Positions 36,685 to 48,610 are shown, counted from the stretch's first letter. The stretch: 64,000 nucleotides of DNA from Podospora bellae-mahoneyi (GCF_035222275.1 NC_085883.1:2604001-2668000), one strand, 5' to 3'. Made by a program: numbers and translations. The notes: generated by a model from the letters alone, not told the origin.

Positions 36685-37461
36685 GGTGGTGTAGTTGTTG
36701 TACGATAGGTGATGAGGGTATGTAAAAGGGGGTAAATAAAAGCAAGGTGACACATACATTAAGCTGTAGAAACAAAGAGGCCATGTTTGATATTAACATT
36801 TGATTCATGGGTAGGTATTCTAAGTTAAGGTGCTGTTCCACCAGAGCCAGAGAAAGTACCTCCCCCTTTTACTTGCTCTGCCTTGTTTGACGGTTTGCCA
36901 ATTACTGCTATTAATCTCTTGCTCTTGCCGATCATGAGCCGTCAGTAACAAGGCATACATACACAATTTTCATACCGCTCGACTCAACGACACCAAGAAA
37001 CCAATGTTGAGATACAATTCTCCATTCTCTTCATGGCGATTCATCCCAAGTAAACTATTATCGGTATCATGAAAATGGGACCCAAGTTCCCAAGGCAATG
37101 ATAGCCCGAGAATAAGACCTGGCCGGTCCAACCCAAAAGGAAACCGACCAAAAACCCCAACATCAACATGTAATTTTCTCAACCCATCCAACCCCCTAAC
37201 CCCTATTTTTAAGCATGCTTCCAAAATGAACCCTCCTCCAAAAAAATGTAAATGCTCCCACCCCAAAACGCCACATCCCTTTCAATCAACAAACACACAG
37301 ATGACGAAAGAAAGCCGCTTTGCCGCCAATTTTTTGATGGGAGTAGGAATTAAGTAACACAAGAATAAAAAAAAAAGTGGTATATACAAGAAATGTGTTT
37401 CTTGAAGAAATAAAAGAAAGCTTTGATTGGTGATGATGTTGGGGGCGATAGTTTTTGTATA
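36685..37461. other. Convergent 3' flanks of the Icp55-like and bHLH genes
   Basis: Mostly AT-leaning DNA with A-rich runs near 37368. No gene is seen. Confidence 0.55.
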
Positions 37462-39120
37462 TCAACAGAACCCTCTCGGATCGAAAAGCGTCCTACTATA
37501 CGTCGGCATCATGTACTGCGGTCTTGCCGTCGCGTTCAAAAGTTGTTCAAAGGCCTGCAACCGTCTCGAGAGCTCGCGGTGTTCCTGCACGATCTGCTTG
37601 TTTCGACGCTCGAGCCAGTGTATGTACTCGGTTGCTTTAGTCAGGACCGCACCCTACAAGCAGTATTGGTTAGTTTTATTGGCAGGAGCTTGATCATGGT
37701 CGATATTAAACCCACCTTGCTGACTTTAGGCGCCCTCGACGGCTGATTCGGGTCCTCCCCTTCCTCATGTTCAGGTATCGTCCTCAGCGATGGAACAGCA
37801 TCTCTCAACTCCGAGATCTTATCCTTCAAATTCGTCCGGTATTTCCTCTCGATATCGTTATGCGCCGTCCGGTCCCCTCCTGCCGCCTTGACCTTCTCCT
37901 TGGCCTTGCTGTCACTGACACTGCCCTGTCGTTTTGGCTGGTGCAAAGATCCCGGTTTCGGGTGAGGTGTCGTCGAATGGGGCGGTGACACTGGTTTTGG
38001 ACCACCCATACCGCCACCCACCCCCATTCCCATCCCCATTCTCGTCCCCATGCCCATTCCCATACTTCCACTGCCCGAACCCCCTGCCGTAAAAGCTGTG
38101 CTCATCCCCGGGTTCAACCCCGTAAAATTCAAGTTCAGATTCGACCCTAACCCTCCCATGCTCGACCCCGGATTCATGGCAATCGCTATTAGCCTCCTCT
38201 GCTCCGCCTCGTTCAAAGCCTGATTGTTAAGACCAATCAAAGAGTCCATGCGCAGGCCCGGCTGCGGTCGTTCCCAGCTAAGCGGCGTCGAGTAGAGCCC
38301 TTCCCGCGGCGGAACCTCGGGTGGTGGCGCAGATTCAATCTTGGACATGTGGTCGGCAAGATTAATCGAAGAAAACCCGTCATCGTCGTCGTCGTCATCC
38401 GAGAGAGCATTGTCCAACGCGCTGTCGTCCATCGTCTCCTCGTGTTTTAGCCTACCCCCCGCATGCGCAGTGTTTCTGGAACTATTCGTGTCAGTCGCTG
38501 TGCCCTGCCTGCTATTGCGCCCATCCAACCGACACTCACCTCCGCTTTACAGATGGTCTTAGTTCTCCTTCACGTCTAGAAGCCTCAACGCCCTCGGGAA
38601 TACTGGCCAGCCCCTCATCCTTGTCGAAATCCAGCCAGTAATCCACAGAATCTAGTGGCGTTGCGTCCATACTGAGCCTTGACCGTTTCCGCTCGTGGGC
38701 GTCCCTCCGCACGCCTCGTGCTGGTAATACTGGCCGCGGCTGCCTGCTGTGGGCTGAAGCTTGGGATGCGGAAGAAATGCCTGGCGAGATACTGTTGAAG
38801 CCGGTGAGCGAGGAGGGCTGGGCGATGGAATCCAGTGACAGAGGGGTTGGTGCTGTGGAAGGTGACATAGAAATGCCACCAGCCAGGCCCATACCGGTGG
38901 TGTCCCATATTGGTGGTGGCTGAGCCGAGGTGCTGGTCATGAATGGCTGGTCGACCGGGTTGACCGTCTGAATCCATGTGTCAGCAAGAGAGAGCCAAGG
39001 GCCCACCAGGTCAGGTCCAGAAGGAGTGATGAGCAAAGTGTCTTGTGCGTGCTCATAAAGTCATACCTGGTTATTGGGCATCGAGAAGAACTCGAGATGT
39101 CTTAGCGGGTCCGAGTCCAT
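37462..39120 (-). CDS. SREBP-type bHLH transcription factor without membrane segments
   Basis: Exons 39120-39067, 38967-38540, 38475-37716 and 37653-37462 with introns of 99, 64 and 62 nt; about 477 aa. The basic region HNDIERKYRTNLKDKI (366-381) has Tyr373 in place of the usual Arg, the SREBP-family hallmark that permits binding to E-box and sterol-element half sites. Helix 1 continues to SELRDAVPSL, a charged loop spans about residues 393-414, and helix 2 plus zipper (GAVLTKATEYIHWLERR) are in the last exon. Upstream are an acidic Asp run and a Met/Gly repeat (GMGMGTRMGMGMG). No transmembrane helices follow, as in Aspergillus SrbB or Neurospora SAH-2 type factors and unlike membrane-bound SREBP. 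The function is likely transcription control of sterol, hypoxia or aerial growth genes; the exact ortholog is not decided. Confidence 0.85.
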
Positions 39121-41829
39121 GGTTGCGTGTGCATGCCGTTTGGCGTGGCCGATGAGAGAAAAGGGGTAAAGTCGCCGGGACGGGATCCAGTTGGTGTTGA
39201 AACTTTTCGTCCAGAAGTTCAACGGTTTTCTTTGGTGGGAATTTGTTGGCAGAAATGGGGTCTTGTCCGTCAAGTGATGGCAAGGCCGAAAGGTCTACCC
39301 AAATCGAGAGACGAGAGGCGTCTTACTCCAAGCCTCGTTTCGGTCTTGGTATTGTCTGGCCTCCAGACGAACAACGGGATGCTTGCAGGTGCGCAGTTCA
39401 GACTTTGGCGATCTGTGCCAAGACCGAAGTGAGTGGCAAAATTGCTGGATTAAATTGAAAAGGTTGCTTTGCTTTGGACTAGTTCAAGAAGGGTGTGCAG
39501 GCGCCGACAGAATGAGTTGGTTGAAATCACCGGTGAGGTAAGTGACTGAGTGACTGAGTGTGAATGTGAGTGTGAGTGTGTTGTGTAATCGAGCGCGGGG
39601 GCTGGCTTGGATGCTTGAGGCGCGGCGGGTGGTTTCCGAGGAGAAGATCAGCAGCCACAGAGACGCAGCAGTGGGTAGATGTTCATGAGCTGGCGGTTGA
39701 ACACAGCAGCGGACGGCGGTGAGGGTCGGAGTCGGGTGCCGATAGTCACGAGATGTAGTAAGACCACGAACACTGACGGATATGGCAGCACCTAGCCAAG
39801 GGCTGTTGGAGCTACCCCAAGATGGCAAATACAGGTAGGTTGAATTAAGAGGTCCCAGTCGGAGGTTCTAGGGAAATGCAGGGTGGCGAACAGCGAACTA
39901 TTATCGTGGGACAAATGCTGCAATGCAAGTAGCCGTGTTGCGAGCAGTCCGGAAAGGGTTTCCAACAGGGGAATGGGAGTGATAAAGAAGAAGACAGGTA
40001 AAAAAAGTACACAACGAAGGTGACAATCGAGTCGACACCGGCTAGGTCTAGTATTACTTAGCGGCGATAACGAGTGAAAAGGGGGGCTATTGCGCCTATG
40101 GCGTCGAGTCCTTCGAGATCCGTATTCGAGCGTAGTGCCTGTGTACCTGGCCCGGAAGGTATCGCTCCAGATGCGGTTTATGGAGGCCGGTAGCTGACGA
40201 GCGCGAGGTGATGTTGTCGGGTTGTATGTGTGAGAGAGCTATGTACAGGAAGTGTACAAGAAACAGACAGAGAGAGCGCGGGAAGTCGGAAGCGGGCTCG
40301 AGGAGAATATGGGAGGTACCTAGGGCCCTTGTCGAGTAGTGTCGAAGAGCAGCATCAGGAAGACTGAATGTCGGTCCAGTGGCAGAATCTCCTTTCCTAT
40401 TAGAGCCAGACAGGGGCGGACTGACAGTAACGGACGACTTTGCAGGAAGACGATCTCGGTCTCGGCAACTGGCAGCAACGGCCAGAGAGGGTAAAAATGG
40501 ATGGTGGTGTTGTTGAGCCGGGCCGAAGATACACACAGACAGATGGACACCAGAGGGAGGCTGTAACTTTTTTTGCTGGTAGCGTGGCGGCGGGATAACG
40601 TGTGGGAGGTGGGTAAAATCAGTGATCACAAGCAACAAACACTCCTCGTGAAGTGAGTGAGACTGCAAATGGCTTCTAGGGGCCTGGGATCGTTGAGATC
40701 TCGATGGGTGTGGCACCCTGGTATTCCAGGAGGTCGCTAGGAGTTGCTGCTAGAAGCCGATTGGGCTACTGGATCTCTGTTGCTGTCGAGATGGCCTGAC
40801 TTTTGGGCTTGGGAAATTCACTCAGACACTTTACGGATTCTCTGGGGAGCTTTGGGAAGGCGGCCAGAGGCCAATCGGGGGATTGGAGCTCTGACGCAGA
40901 CTCTTTTGATTTGGGCTGATTTGAGAGCAGAATCATGCCACTTTTTGTCTTGGAGAAGGCTGCGGGTGCGTGCTTCTCCACCAGCCAAGCCGGCAGTAGC
41001 TCGATCGGTGCCGTGCTGTGATTGGCTGCAACCCCTCTGCTGGGTGTCAGCCTTACCTACGACAAAAGGTTCTGACAGGGTCTGGACCCTGATATTGACA
41101 ACTCCAAGGAACATGGCTGGATGTTCTGGTCCCGCCTGGACCTGCACCGGGCTATGGATTTTCCTGCTCTAAATGCAAGGGCTGCCACATCACGAATAAC
41201 GATATTCTCGAAGTCATGGAAGCATCGGATGCCACTTGATATATATATATATATATTTGACTGAGGTGTTGAAGCTGTCAAGGTTGTGTTGCATGTTTGT
41301 TACTCAGCGGCGAGAAGAAGAAAAGCAAAGATCTCTTAGCTAGGTAAGTAAAGTCGGGCGATTCGGCAGCCTGATGGAAACAGGGAGCCGTAATTGCCGT
41401 GCCATTTCGTTCCATTTGCGTCGCGGAGCTATTGCAGCGTGGATTTGATATTTATACATCAAAACCAGCCAACCTGGTAAGGTCGGCCCGGCCCGCTGAC
41501 ATTTCCAAAGCCATTGTCGTCAAAATGGACGGCAAAGCGTGTGGTTGTTGACAGCTTCACCCTATACCCTAACCCTGAGATAGCACATGGTGGGGTGGGG
41601 TTCCCCACAAGTAGCACATGCCAAGATTGATGATCGATCGTGGGGCTGCCTGGTTGCCCTGATACACTGGACAACCTCAAAGCTTACGACTCCTCTTTTG
41701 GGAAACCTTTCACAAAAAACACAGATACTCATCCGTTTGCTCGTTACTGAGCCGCCACTCCGCTTTGTCCATCATCTCTGACAACAAATAGCCAAAGGGC
41801 GGAGGACAGCAACCGATATCTTAGCCAAC
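39121..41829. promoter_or_regulatory. Long divergent intergenic region between bHLH factor and ATG12
   Basis: 2.7 kb. Near 39541-39582 there is a GAGTGA/GTGTGA repeat, probably in the bHLH leader, and an AT microsatellite lies at 41239-41256. Open frames such as 40096-40716 (minus) are low-complexity and motif-free. A long regulated leader for the bHLH gene is plausible. Confidence 0.45.
41239..41256. repeat. (AT)n microsatellite
   Basis: An 18-bp alternating AT run upstream of ATG12. Confidence 0.85.
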
Positions 41830-42341
41830 ATGGCATCCTCACCTTCACCCTCCCGCCCGACAGCGGACGACACCAATACGTCACCACCGGCATCCCCTGT
41901 TTTGGAAGGTCGTGACTCTCCGGATCTGCCCCTCACCATGACAGCATCCACAGTTCTAATGACCCTGCCCCGTGATGCCACAACTGCCCTCGCCGCTGCC
42001 GGAGCCTTCCCTCAGGAGAAAGTCATCGTGCGTTTCCGGCCTGTCGGAGCAGCCCCGGCCGTACCTCGAGCGCAGGTCAAGGTTTCCAGCAGCTACAAGT
42101 TTGAGAGTGTTGTAGCCCATCTGAGGAGATCTCTCAAGGTCAGGGATACAGACAGTGTGTTTCTCTACATTAATAGCACCTTTGCCCCGTCACTAGACGA
42201 GGTAGTGGGCAACTTATGGAGGGTAAGCGATACTCGACTTGTACTGACATGACACTTTGCTAACACTACGGGCTGCAGTGCTTCAAAGACTCGGAAAACA
42301 GACTGAATGTGTCCTACTCGATTACTCCTGCGTTTGGATAG
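41830..42341 (+). CDS. ATG12: Ubiquitin-like autophagy protein ATG12
   Basis: Exons 41830-42222 and 42279-42341 with a 56-nt intron; 151 aa. After a Ser/Pro-rich N-terminal extension of about 60 residues, the ubiquitin-like fold runs from [13 protein letters not shown] to the C-terminus. [13 protein letters not shown] is joined by splicing to [16 protein letters not shown], and the protein ends in the Gly151 that is conjugated to ATG5 by ATG7 and ATG10. The ATG12-ATG5 conjugate drives ATG8 lipidation on the phagophore. The last exon encodes only 20 residues, so a gene finder could easily miss the essential glycine. Convergent with panB, 288 bp apart. Confidence 0.93.
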
Positions 42342-42629
42342 TAAGTCTACCATGTTGGCATGACCGAAACCGCGACAAAGTTATGTGTCCCAGTCAAAAG
42401 CATGAACCTATTATCCTTGAGTATTATTTGAAGAGTCCTTTGATGAAACGCACCAAAGGCATCCTAACTACCTATCAACACAACATGGTATCCGCCAAAA
42501 TGCAATCAAATGGCCAAACAGAAAACCAGTTACCGCCAATGCATACAATAAACCACAACGCTGAACCCAAGTGCAAAAGGGACAACCACGCCATGCGAAG
42601 CATCCAACACCCCCAAATTCCAATATTCT

Positions 42630-43750
42630 TTACACATCCTTGACCGTCTCCGCGAACGCCTCGAGCTCGTCCTTTGGAATCGGGTACGTGTGCTCAGGGG
42701 CAGGATATTGCCGACTCTTGACCTCGTCTCGATAAGTCTCAATGGCCCGGAGACTCTCTGACCAGACATCGCCATACTTCTTGACAAACTTGGGGAGGAA
42801 CCTTCCAGGGGGAAAGTTGCCCGTCATGTCGACCTGCACAAGCACCTGACCAGAGCAGCCGTTTCCAGCACCAATGCCAATAGTTGGAACAGAGAGCTTA
42901 TCAGTGATGATGGATGCCACCTCGGCAGGGACTGCCTCCAGGACCATGGCAAAGCACCCGGCTTCTTGAATGGCGAGTGCATCTTCCAGCACCTTCATAG
43001 CACCGTCAGACGTCTTGCCTTGGACTCTGAAACCACCCAGGGCATTCTGCCGTTGAGGAGTGAGGCCTACATGGCCAAGTACTGGAATGCCGGCTCTGGT
43101 GATTTTGGCAATGGTGGGAGCCATCTCTTTGCCGCCTTCAAGCTTGATGCCTTGCATGCGGCCCTCTTTGACAAACCGGATGGCTGTCTCGAGAGCCTGT
43201 TCCGGGGCGATCTCGTATGAGCCCATGGGAAGGTCACCAATCTAGGAGGAATGTCAGCCAGTCTATTGCAGAGTAGACGGGACCAGAATAGAACACATAC
43301 AGTAAAGGCAGCTCGGGTGGCACGTGCAACGGATCGACAGTGTAACAGCATCTCTTCCAGAAGAACCTCTGATGTATCTTCCATGCCGAGGGCCACCATG
43401 GCAAGGCTGTCGCCGACGAGGACCATGTCCATGCCGGCGGCATCTGCTACATGGGCGCTGGGGAAGTCATGGGCAGTGATCATGGTGATAGGCTCACCCC
43501 TCTTGTGCATGGCTCGGAGGGTACCGATGGTGACCTTTTTGCGGGGGTTGGTGGGTGGCGTGCCCATAGGGGAGTGGGAGCTGCTTCTGGTTTGCTGATT
43601 TGATGCATGTTTTTGGCGGAATACAGAGGCAAAGGGTGTTGTGGTGTTGAGTGTTGATGTTGTTGATAGTGTTGTTGGTGGTGGTCGTGTGCCCCTGGAA
43701 AGGGTAGCGCCCGACCTCCGAGCAACTGAGGACAGTGATGATAGGTACAT
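42630..43750 (-). CDS. panB: Ketopantoate hydroxymethyltransferase PanB
   Basis: Exons 43750-43301 and 43241-42630 with a 59-nt intron; 353 aa. A Ser/Thr/Arg-rich presequence of about 60 residues suggests mitochondrial import. The TIM-barrel enzyme starts at KKVTIGTLRAMHKRGEPI. ITAHDFPSA, MVLVGDSLAMV and GDLPMGSYE form the metal and substrate site; the splice restores TRAAFTIGDLPMG. IGIGAGNGCSGQVLV is the PanB signature near the C-terminal end. It transfers a hydroxymethyl group from methylenetetrahydrofolate to 2-oxoisovalerate, the first committed step to pantothenate and CoA. Confidence 0.93.
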
Positions 43751-45817
43751 AGGGTGTACTTGTTGTCACTGAAGAGGTGTGTGTGTGCGTGTGCGTCTTG
43801 CTGCACGGTGACGTCTTGTTTCAAAGTGGAAAAAAGTGGTGGTTGTTTCTCAGCTCTCTTTTTTCCTCTGCAAAGAACAGAAAGAGAAGAGTTTTTGGAA
43901 ATCTGAAAATGAGCATGGTTGGGGCGAATTCGCGCAGTTTTTAATCAGCAGGGTCATGATGGTTTTTGCTGCGTACAATTGAGTATCTCTCTTGAATCCG
44001 CTGGAGTTTTGTTTGTTGCGGCGCCCCTCCACCCAAAGGCCCAGTAAAACTACAGGGCGGGTTTCTTACCCCGAAAAAAAGGTTGAGGCCGGCTCTTTGC
44101 AAGCGGTTCGGGCGATCGGGGTGGAACATGATTGGTCATAAACGGTGAGCTGGAACTGGGGCCGCTGGAGCCGAGGCAGTGGTTTCGCCGAGTGCTTTTC
44201 CATCAGACATCTTTCAACACTTTCATGCATCCATCAGCTGAAGTGGCAGCCTTGTTATTGATTGTGTTATCTACTCTCAGCCTTGGGGCCATTGTGGTTG
44301 CTTTGGTGTCAGATGTACTTTTGATATTGAGTCTTTTTATAAGACTATGTTGTGAGCGGAGTTCAAAGATTTCTTACCCCTCCAACATTTTGGACTTGCA
44401 ACAGCAAAGCCAGAAAACCGGAGCCAAGCCGTCGATTTGCATGCCCGATTCCGGGTCAGCTCTGAGGATCAAATGTTACCGGCCAGGCACGCGTGACTCC
44501 TCCGCCTGTGCCATTGCCGTTCGCCCTCAGCTACCGCCCATTGGGTTATAGTGTCGTATGCCCATCTACAAAAGGTGAGGAGATGGCTGTTCCCTACCCC
44601 GCTTCGCCGTACTTGTCTGTTTAACTCCGAGGGGACTACCCGGCAGGCCCGGGTTGCTTTAAAGTGGTCTCTTTGACAAAGATATCGGTATACATGAGGC
44701 CAAAGCCTGGATATTCTGTATGTTGGAGACTTGACTGTCAGTCCGGATTAAGGGGCCCGTTGAAAGAAGACAAAGGCGTGCCTGAGACCTGACCGCCATC
44801 GGGCCAACATCAACTCTTCCCAAATGCTTGGGCCCTCCAATCGCATGGCGTCATCTGTCTCCACCGATTACTGACACCTCATCGAATACTCATGAATGTC
44901 CATTCATACATCCAAATGGGATCCAGGAATAAGAGAGATCGGCAGTATCGGGCAGTTGGGTTGTTGATTACAAAATTGGCGTGATGGCCTAAAAGCCAAC
45001 CATTGCGGGATACTCTTGGTTTTGCTCCTCCTGTACTTGGGTGGCCTCATCGAATCTCTCTCTCTCGGAGCAACTGGCAATTGTCCGAGCGGCTGGAAGA
45101 GGCCCAGAGCGGGCGGGCAACGCATCCACCTTGAGGCTGCTGCAGGCGGGTGACTTCCACTGTCTGACGTCGTGACCTTTGAAAGGGACTACCACCTCAT
45201 GAAGCAATCATTTCCCTTCCCCTTTTGCCCCCTTTCCAATAAAATCGCAAGCCCTTCAACGCCTCTCTCTGTAACTGCATAAAACGGCACCTAACAAGGC
45301 AGAAACAAGAAGCCGCCATTCAGGTACAACACATCAAACAACCACAGATAAAAGACCCCCCCATTCCCCGCATCCCGCATTAACACTACGTGCTACACCC
45401 ACCGCTGCTAGTACACCATAAGACCACCACCACCACCACCACCCAGCTGAGTCAACCGATCCGATCGTCGACACCTAATAGCAGCAGCCCTCGCTCGCCT
45501 CTTTCGCAAGTGCACGCCTGCCAACTCCAAAAAGAAAACCATCAAGGTAGGCCAGCGAAAATAAGAACACCTTTGGGGTTGATCTCCTCCTTTTACGCCA
45601 TACCTATCCTGCTGTGGCTCTGCTTGCTACTTATTACATCCTCTCTTCCTTTCCTAACACCGATCCCTCAAACCTCGAACGCCCTGCCAGTTGCCACCCG
45701 CTAACTCAAACTCCTCGATTTTGACAAGACCGACGCCGAAAACTCCACGCGGGCGTGTCCCTTTGAAAGCCGCACCATCCCAAACGACTGGTAACGTAGC
45801 GATCCAAGTCGGCAAAG
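43751..45817. other. Divergent region between panB and the E2 gene
   Basis: No supported gene. An open frame at 44132-44551 has a hydrophobic stretch but begins with TTG and shows no homology I recognise. The 600 bp before 45818 are pyrimidine- and CA/ACC-rich, a probable promoter and leader of the E2 gene. Confidence 0.45.
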
Positions 45818-46857
45818 ATGGCTTCCCCGCGTCGCCGCATCGAGACAGATGTCATGAAGCTGTACGTCTACCTGCGAGGGAGGGTGATATAAAATCAGGA
45901 CTGATGGGAAATGGGACGATAGGTTCATGAGCGATTATGAGGTCACCTTGGTCAATGATAATAGTACGTATACATACATATACCCGACAGCGTGGAGCAA
46001 GGGGCTTGATGCGGTGGGATGCTAACAGGTTATGCTTAATTTGCAGTGTAAGTCAAGCTCGACGCCACGACGATGGCTACAGCGGCCCGATACTCCACAC
46101 GGTGCGATGGTTTGCAAGATGGGAACCTTAATGACTGATGCGAGTGGTGGGAACGATAGGCAGGAGTTTTACGTGCGGTTCAAGGGGCCTACTGAGAGTA
46201 TGTGATATCTGCTCGATAAAAGAGGTGGGATAGCTAACACGGTGCAGCTCCCTTCGAAGGTGGTGTCTGGAAGGTTCATGTCGAGCTCCCTGATCAGTAC
46301 CCGTATAAGTCGCCGAGTATTGGGTTCGTGAACAGGATTTTTCACCCTAATATTGATGAGCTGTAAGTTTGACCACACGGAAGCATATAGGCAAGATTGG
46401 AATGAGAGGCTAACGACTGGGGGATTATAGGTCTGGATCGGTCTGCCTCGACGTCATCAACCAAACCTGGTCGCCCATGTTCGACATGATCAATATTTTC
46501 GAAGTTTTCCTCCCGCAGCTGCTGCGCTACCCGAACCCGACGGATCCGCTGAATGGGGAGGCGGCGGCGCTGTTGATGAGGGAGCCGAAAAGTTATGATA
46601 TCAAGGTCAAGGGTGAGTAGCCTTTCTGCTCTCTTTTTACGGTCACTCGCTTTTTCCGGAATCCTCGGGTCGTGAATGGACAAGTACAAAATTGCTGACG
46701 ATATCCCATGACAGAGTACGTCCAGAAATACGCCAGCAAAGAAGCAGCCGACGATGCCGGTGCCGAAAGCGAAGACGACGACGATCTGTCCTCGGTGGCG
46801 AGTTTCGACGACGACGATGAGGAACAGCAGCCAGCTGGTAAGATGGATGATGTATAG
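45818..46857 (+). CDS. ubc8: Ubiquitin-conjugating enzyme E2, UBC8/UBE2H type
   Basis: Proposed exons 45818-45861, 45923-45963, 46047 (single base), 46160-46197, 46248-46362, 46431-46612 and 46715-46857; 187 aa, all in frame. It starts [14 protein letters not shown], carries [20 protein letters not shown] with catalytic Cys85, and ends in an acidic tail (SEDDDDLSS). UBE2H/Ubc8 enzymes share the IETDVMKL start and [12 protein letters not shown]; yeast Ubc8 acts in glucose-induced degradation of fructose-1,6-bisphosphatase with the GID/CTLH ligase. The Met29 codon is split A|T|G over two introns, both with good borders (GTACGT...TTTGCAG and GTAAGT...GATAG) and branch-like sites. The alternative is one 191-nt intron 45969-46159, giving NDNSTQEF instead of NDNMQEF. 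Several introns make automatic models unreliable here. Confidence 0.9.
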
Positions 46858-47485
46858 GGTTGGATTCGTCGTTTTTATCCGACGGGTACTCCAGCGGTGT
46901 GTTGAATGCTTTTTCGTCTTGACCAAATCATGGATGGACTACAGGTATGGGTGGATAAGGGAGTTGCAATGGCTTGGTACGGTACTAAGGGTTTTCTAAC
47001 GGTTCTGGTTCCTGGTTTTGATATCCATTGTTTTGCTTTTGGAGGTTGATGCACACTCGGAGGCTGTGAATGTGTTGTTTGGTTTGCTTGGCTCCGGACT
47101 TCCGGCAACAAAGGGTTTGAGGTTGGCTTGTGTGAGAAACAGTCAGACTATAAACCTGACTGCACACAGTTTAGGCGACTTCACTATATATGTTCAGGAG
47201 CAAGGTTATAGAGCGACTTTTACAACGACTGCTAGTGTTGTAGAGTGAGGCAGCAGCTACAGATCTGGAGCAAGCTGCAGCCAGCCAATCAGCGCCGATA
47301 AGACAGAGTATGACTTGACTAATAGTATCCCAAGTTGTAGTTGTAGTTGCAGTTGTAATCAAAGCCGCTAGGTACCGACAAATTGGGAAAGTGAAAAACA
47401 ATCAATCTTTTCTTGAGTATGGGGTATCATCGCTATGCTATGCAAATAAAACAAAATGCAAACCTTTTCCGCGTCCCTCCGGGAG
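46858..47485. other. Convergent 3' flanks of the E2 and splicing-factor genes
   Basis: A GTTGTAGTTGTAGTTGCAG-type triplet repeat is present near 47333-47354. No gene is seen. Confidence 0.55.
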
Positions 47486-48610
47486 TTAAGCCGAGTCAGA
47501 GTCGTAACTCACGAGTAGAGCACGCTGCCCTGCAGGTGCTGTCGGCTTAAGCTCCCCTTTGCCACCTCCAGCGAGGGTATCTTCTGGCTGCGTCGGTGCC
47601 GGTGCCGGTATCGGTTTATCACCCTCATCCTCTGCCCCCCGCTTCCTTTTCTTCAACCCAGGAAGCAAACCACCCCCCTTGTCCCTGCTGCTTTTGTTGT
47701 CCCCAAAAGCAACCAAGAACGGGTCTTTCATCGCCCTGGTATTTGTCCTAATCTCCTCCACCAAACTCTCCCTCATCCTGTCAGCCTTAATCTCCCTCTT
47801 CAACCTCCCCTTTCCCTCTTTTTTAAGCCCCTCTTTCTTTTTCCCATCTTCAAACAACGGCCTCGCCAAAACCCTCTCCACCCCCATCCCCTCGTTCCCC
47901 TCGGACACACCCCCAAAATCAACCAATCCCGCCCTCAACCCATCCTCCTCCCTTTCAGGAAGCAACTTGATCCTCAACCCCATCCTCTCCCTTATCCCCT
48001 CATCCCTCTCCCCCTCCCGTTCCCGCCTCTTCCTCCCCTCCCTGAATTCCGCCCTCAACCTCCTGTTGGCAGTAAACGGGTCCTCCCACAGCCTCTCATT
48101 ACTATCCCGCAACTCATCTATCCTAACCGTCGCATCCCTCGCCTGTTCCCTATCCGCAATCGTCTTTTCCAGCTTCCCAAACGCCGTCTCCCTCTCCTCT
48201 TCCTTTTCCCTCTGCGTCTTGATGCTCGTCGTGACTAAATCATCAGTCGAGGTAGCGACGTTTTGTCTCCGGGCGCCCGAGAGAACGACATAGTCTGTGT
48301 TTTTGGGGTCGGTCTGGATGGTGATGGTGCCGGAGCAAGGGGGATGGCGGAGGGTGAAGGTGTAGATTGGGGTGGTGTGGTAGGAGCCGGAGCGAGACTT
48401 GGAGGCGTTGAAGCGGACGCCTTGGGGGATGAGGGTTGGTTGGGGGCAGGTGGCGCACCAGATGGGGAAGGGCATCTCGAAGCGGACGGTGAGGAGGCCG
48501 GGTTTGGAGGCGCGGGGGCCGAGGGGATGTTTTTTGTGGAGGGGGTTGCCTGAGGTGAGGAGGCCTTCGAGGTCTGGGGGGACGTAGCGGCCCATGTTGA
48601 AGCCTTGCAT
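47486..48610 (-). CDS. Saf4/CCDC130-like spliceosome-associated protein (Yju2/CWC16 family)
   Basis: A single exon of 374 aa starting at ATG 48610 with MQGFNMGRYVPPDLEG, the diagnostic N-terminus of the CCDC130/Saf4 branch. The open frame extends further upstream only with non-ATG codons. The core VRFEMPFPIWCATC holds a CxxC pair (Cys52, Cys55), and QTDPKNTDYVVLSGARR follows. The second metal-binding pair, usually CxxC, reads HPPC here (His89, Cys92). The rest is a highly charged coiled coil (about 125-330) ending in basic KKRKRGAEDE. Family members join the spliceosome near catalytic activation. The low-complexity charged tail explains the large open frame on the opposite strand. Confidence 0.88.
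   Translation of the reverse strand: MQGFNMGRYVPPDLEGLLTSGNPLHKKHPLGPRASKPGLLTVRFEMPFPIWCATCPQPTLIPQGVRFNASKSRSGSYHTTPIYTFTLRHPPCSGTITIQTDPKNTDYVVLSGARRQNVATSTDDLVTTSIKTQREKEEERETAFGKLEKTIADREQARDATVRIDELRDSNERLWEDPFTANRRLRAEFREGRKRREREGERDEGIRERMGLRIKLLPEREEDGLRAGLVDFGGVSEGNEGMGVERVLARPLFEDGKKKEGLKKEGKGRLKREIKADRMRESLVEEIRTNTRAMKDPFLVAFGDNKSSRDKGGGLLPGLKKRKRGAEDEGDKPIPAPAPTQPEDTLAGGGKGELKPTAPAGQRALLVSYDSDSA

Noticed and set aside
40096-40716. 206-codon minus-strand open frame upstream of the bHLH gene
   Set aside because: His/Ser/Leu-rich with no motif; more likely part of a long leader or intergenic DNA.
41560-41580. Telomere-like CCCTA/CCCTAA units
   Set aside because: Only two or three degenerate units; too short for an interstitial telomere array.
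44132-44551. Open frame with a hydrophobic stretch resembling a membrane protein
   Set aside because: Begins with TTG; from the internal ATG it is about 109 aa with one hydrophobic block and no family match.
47559-48293. 244-codon plus-strand frame antisense to the Saf4-like gene
   Set aside because: Ser/Leu/Pro-rich mirror of the charged low-complexity coding strand.
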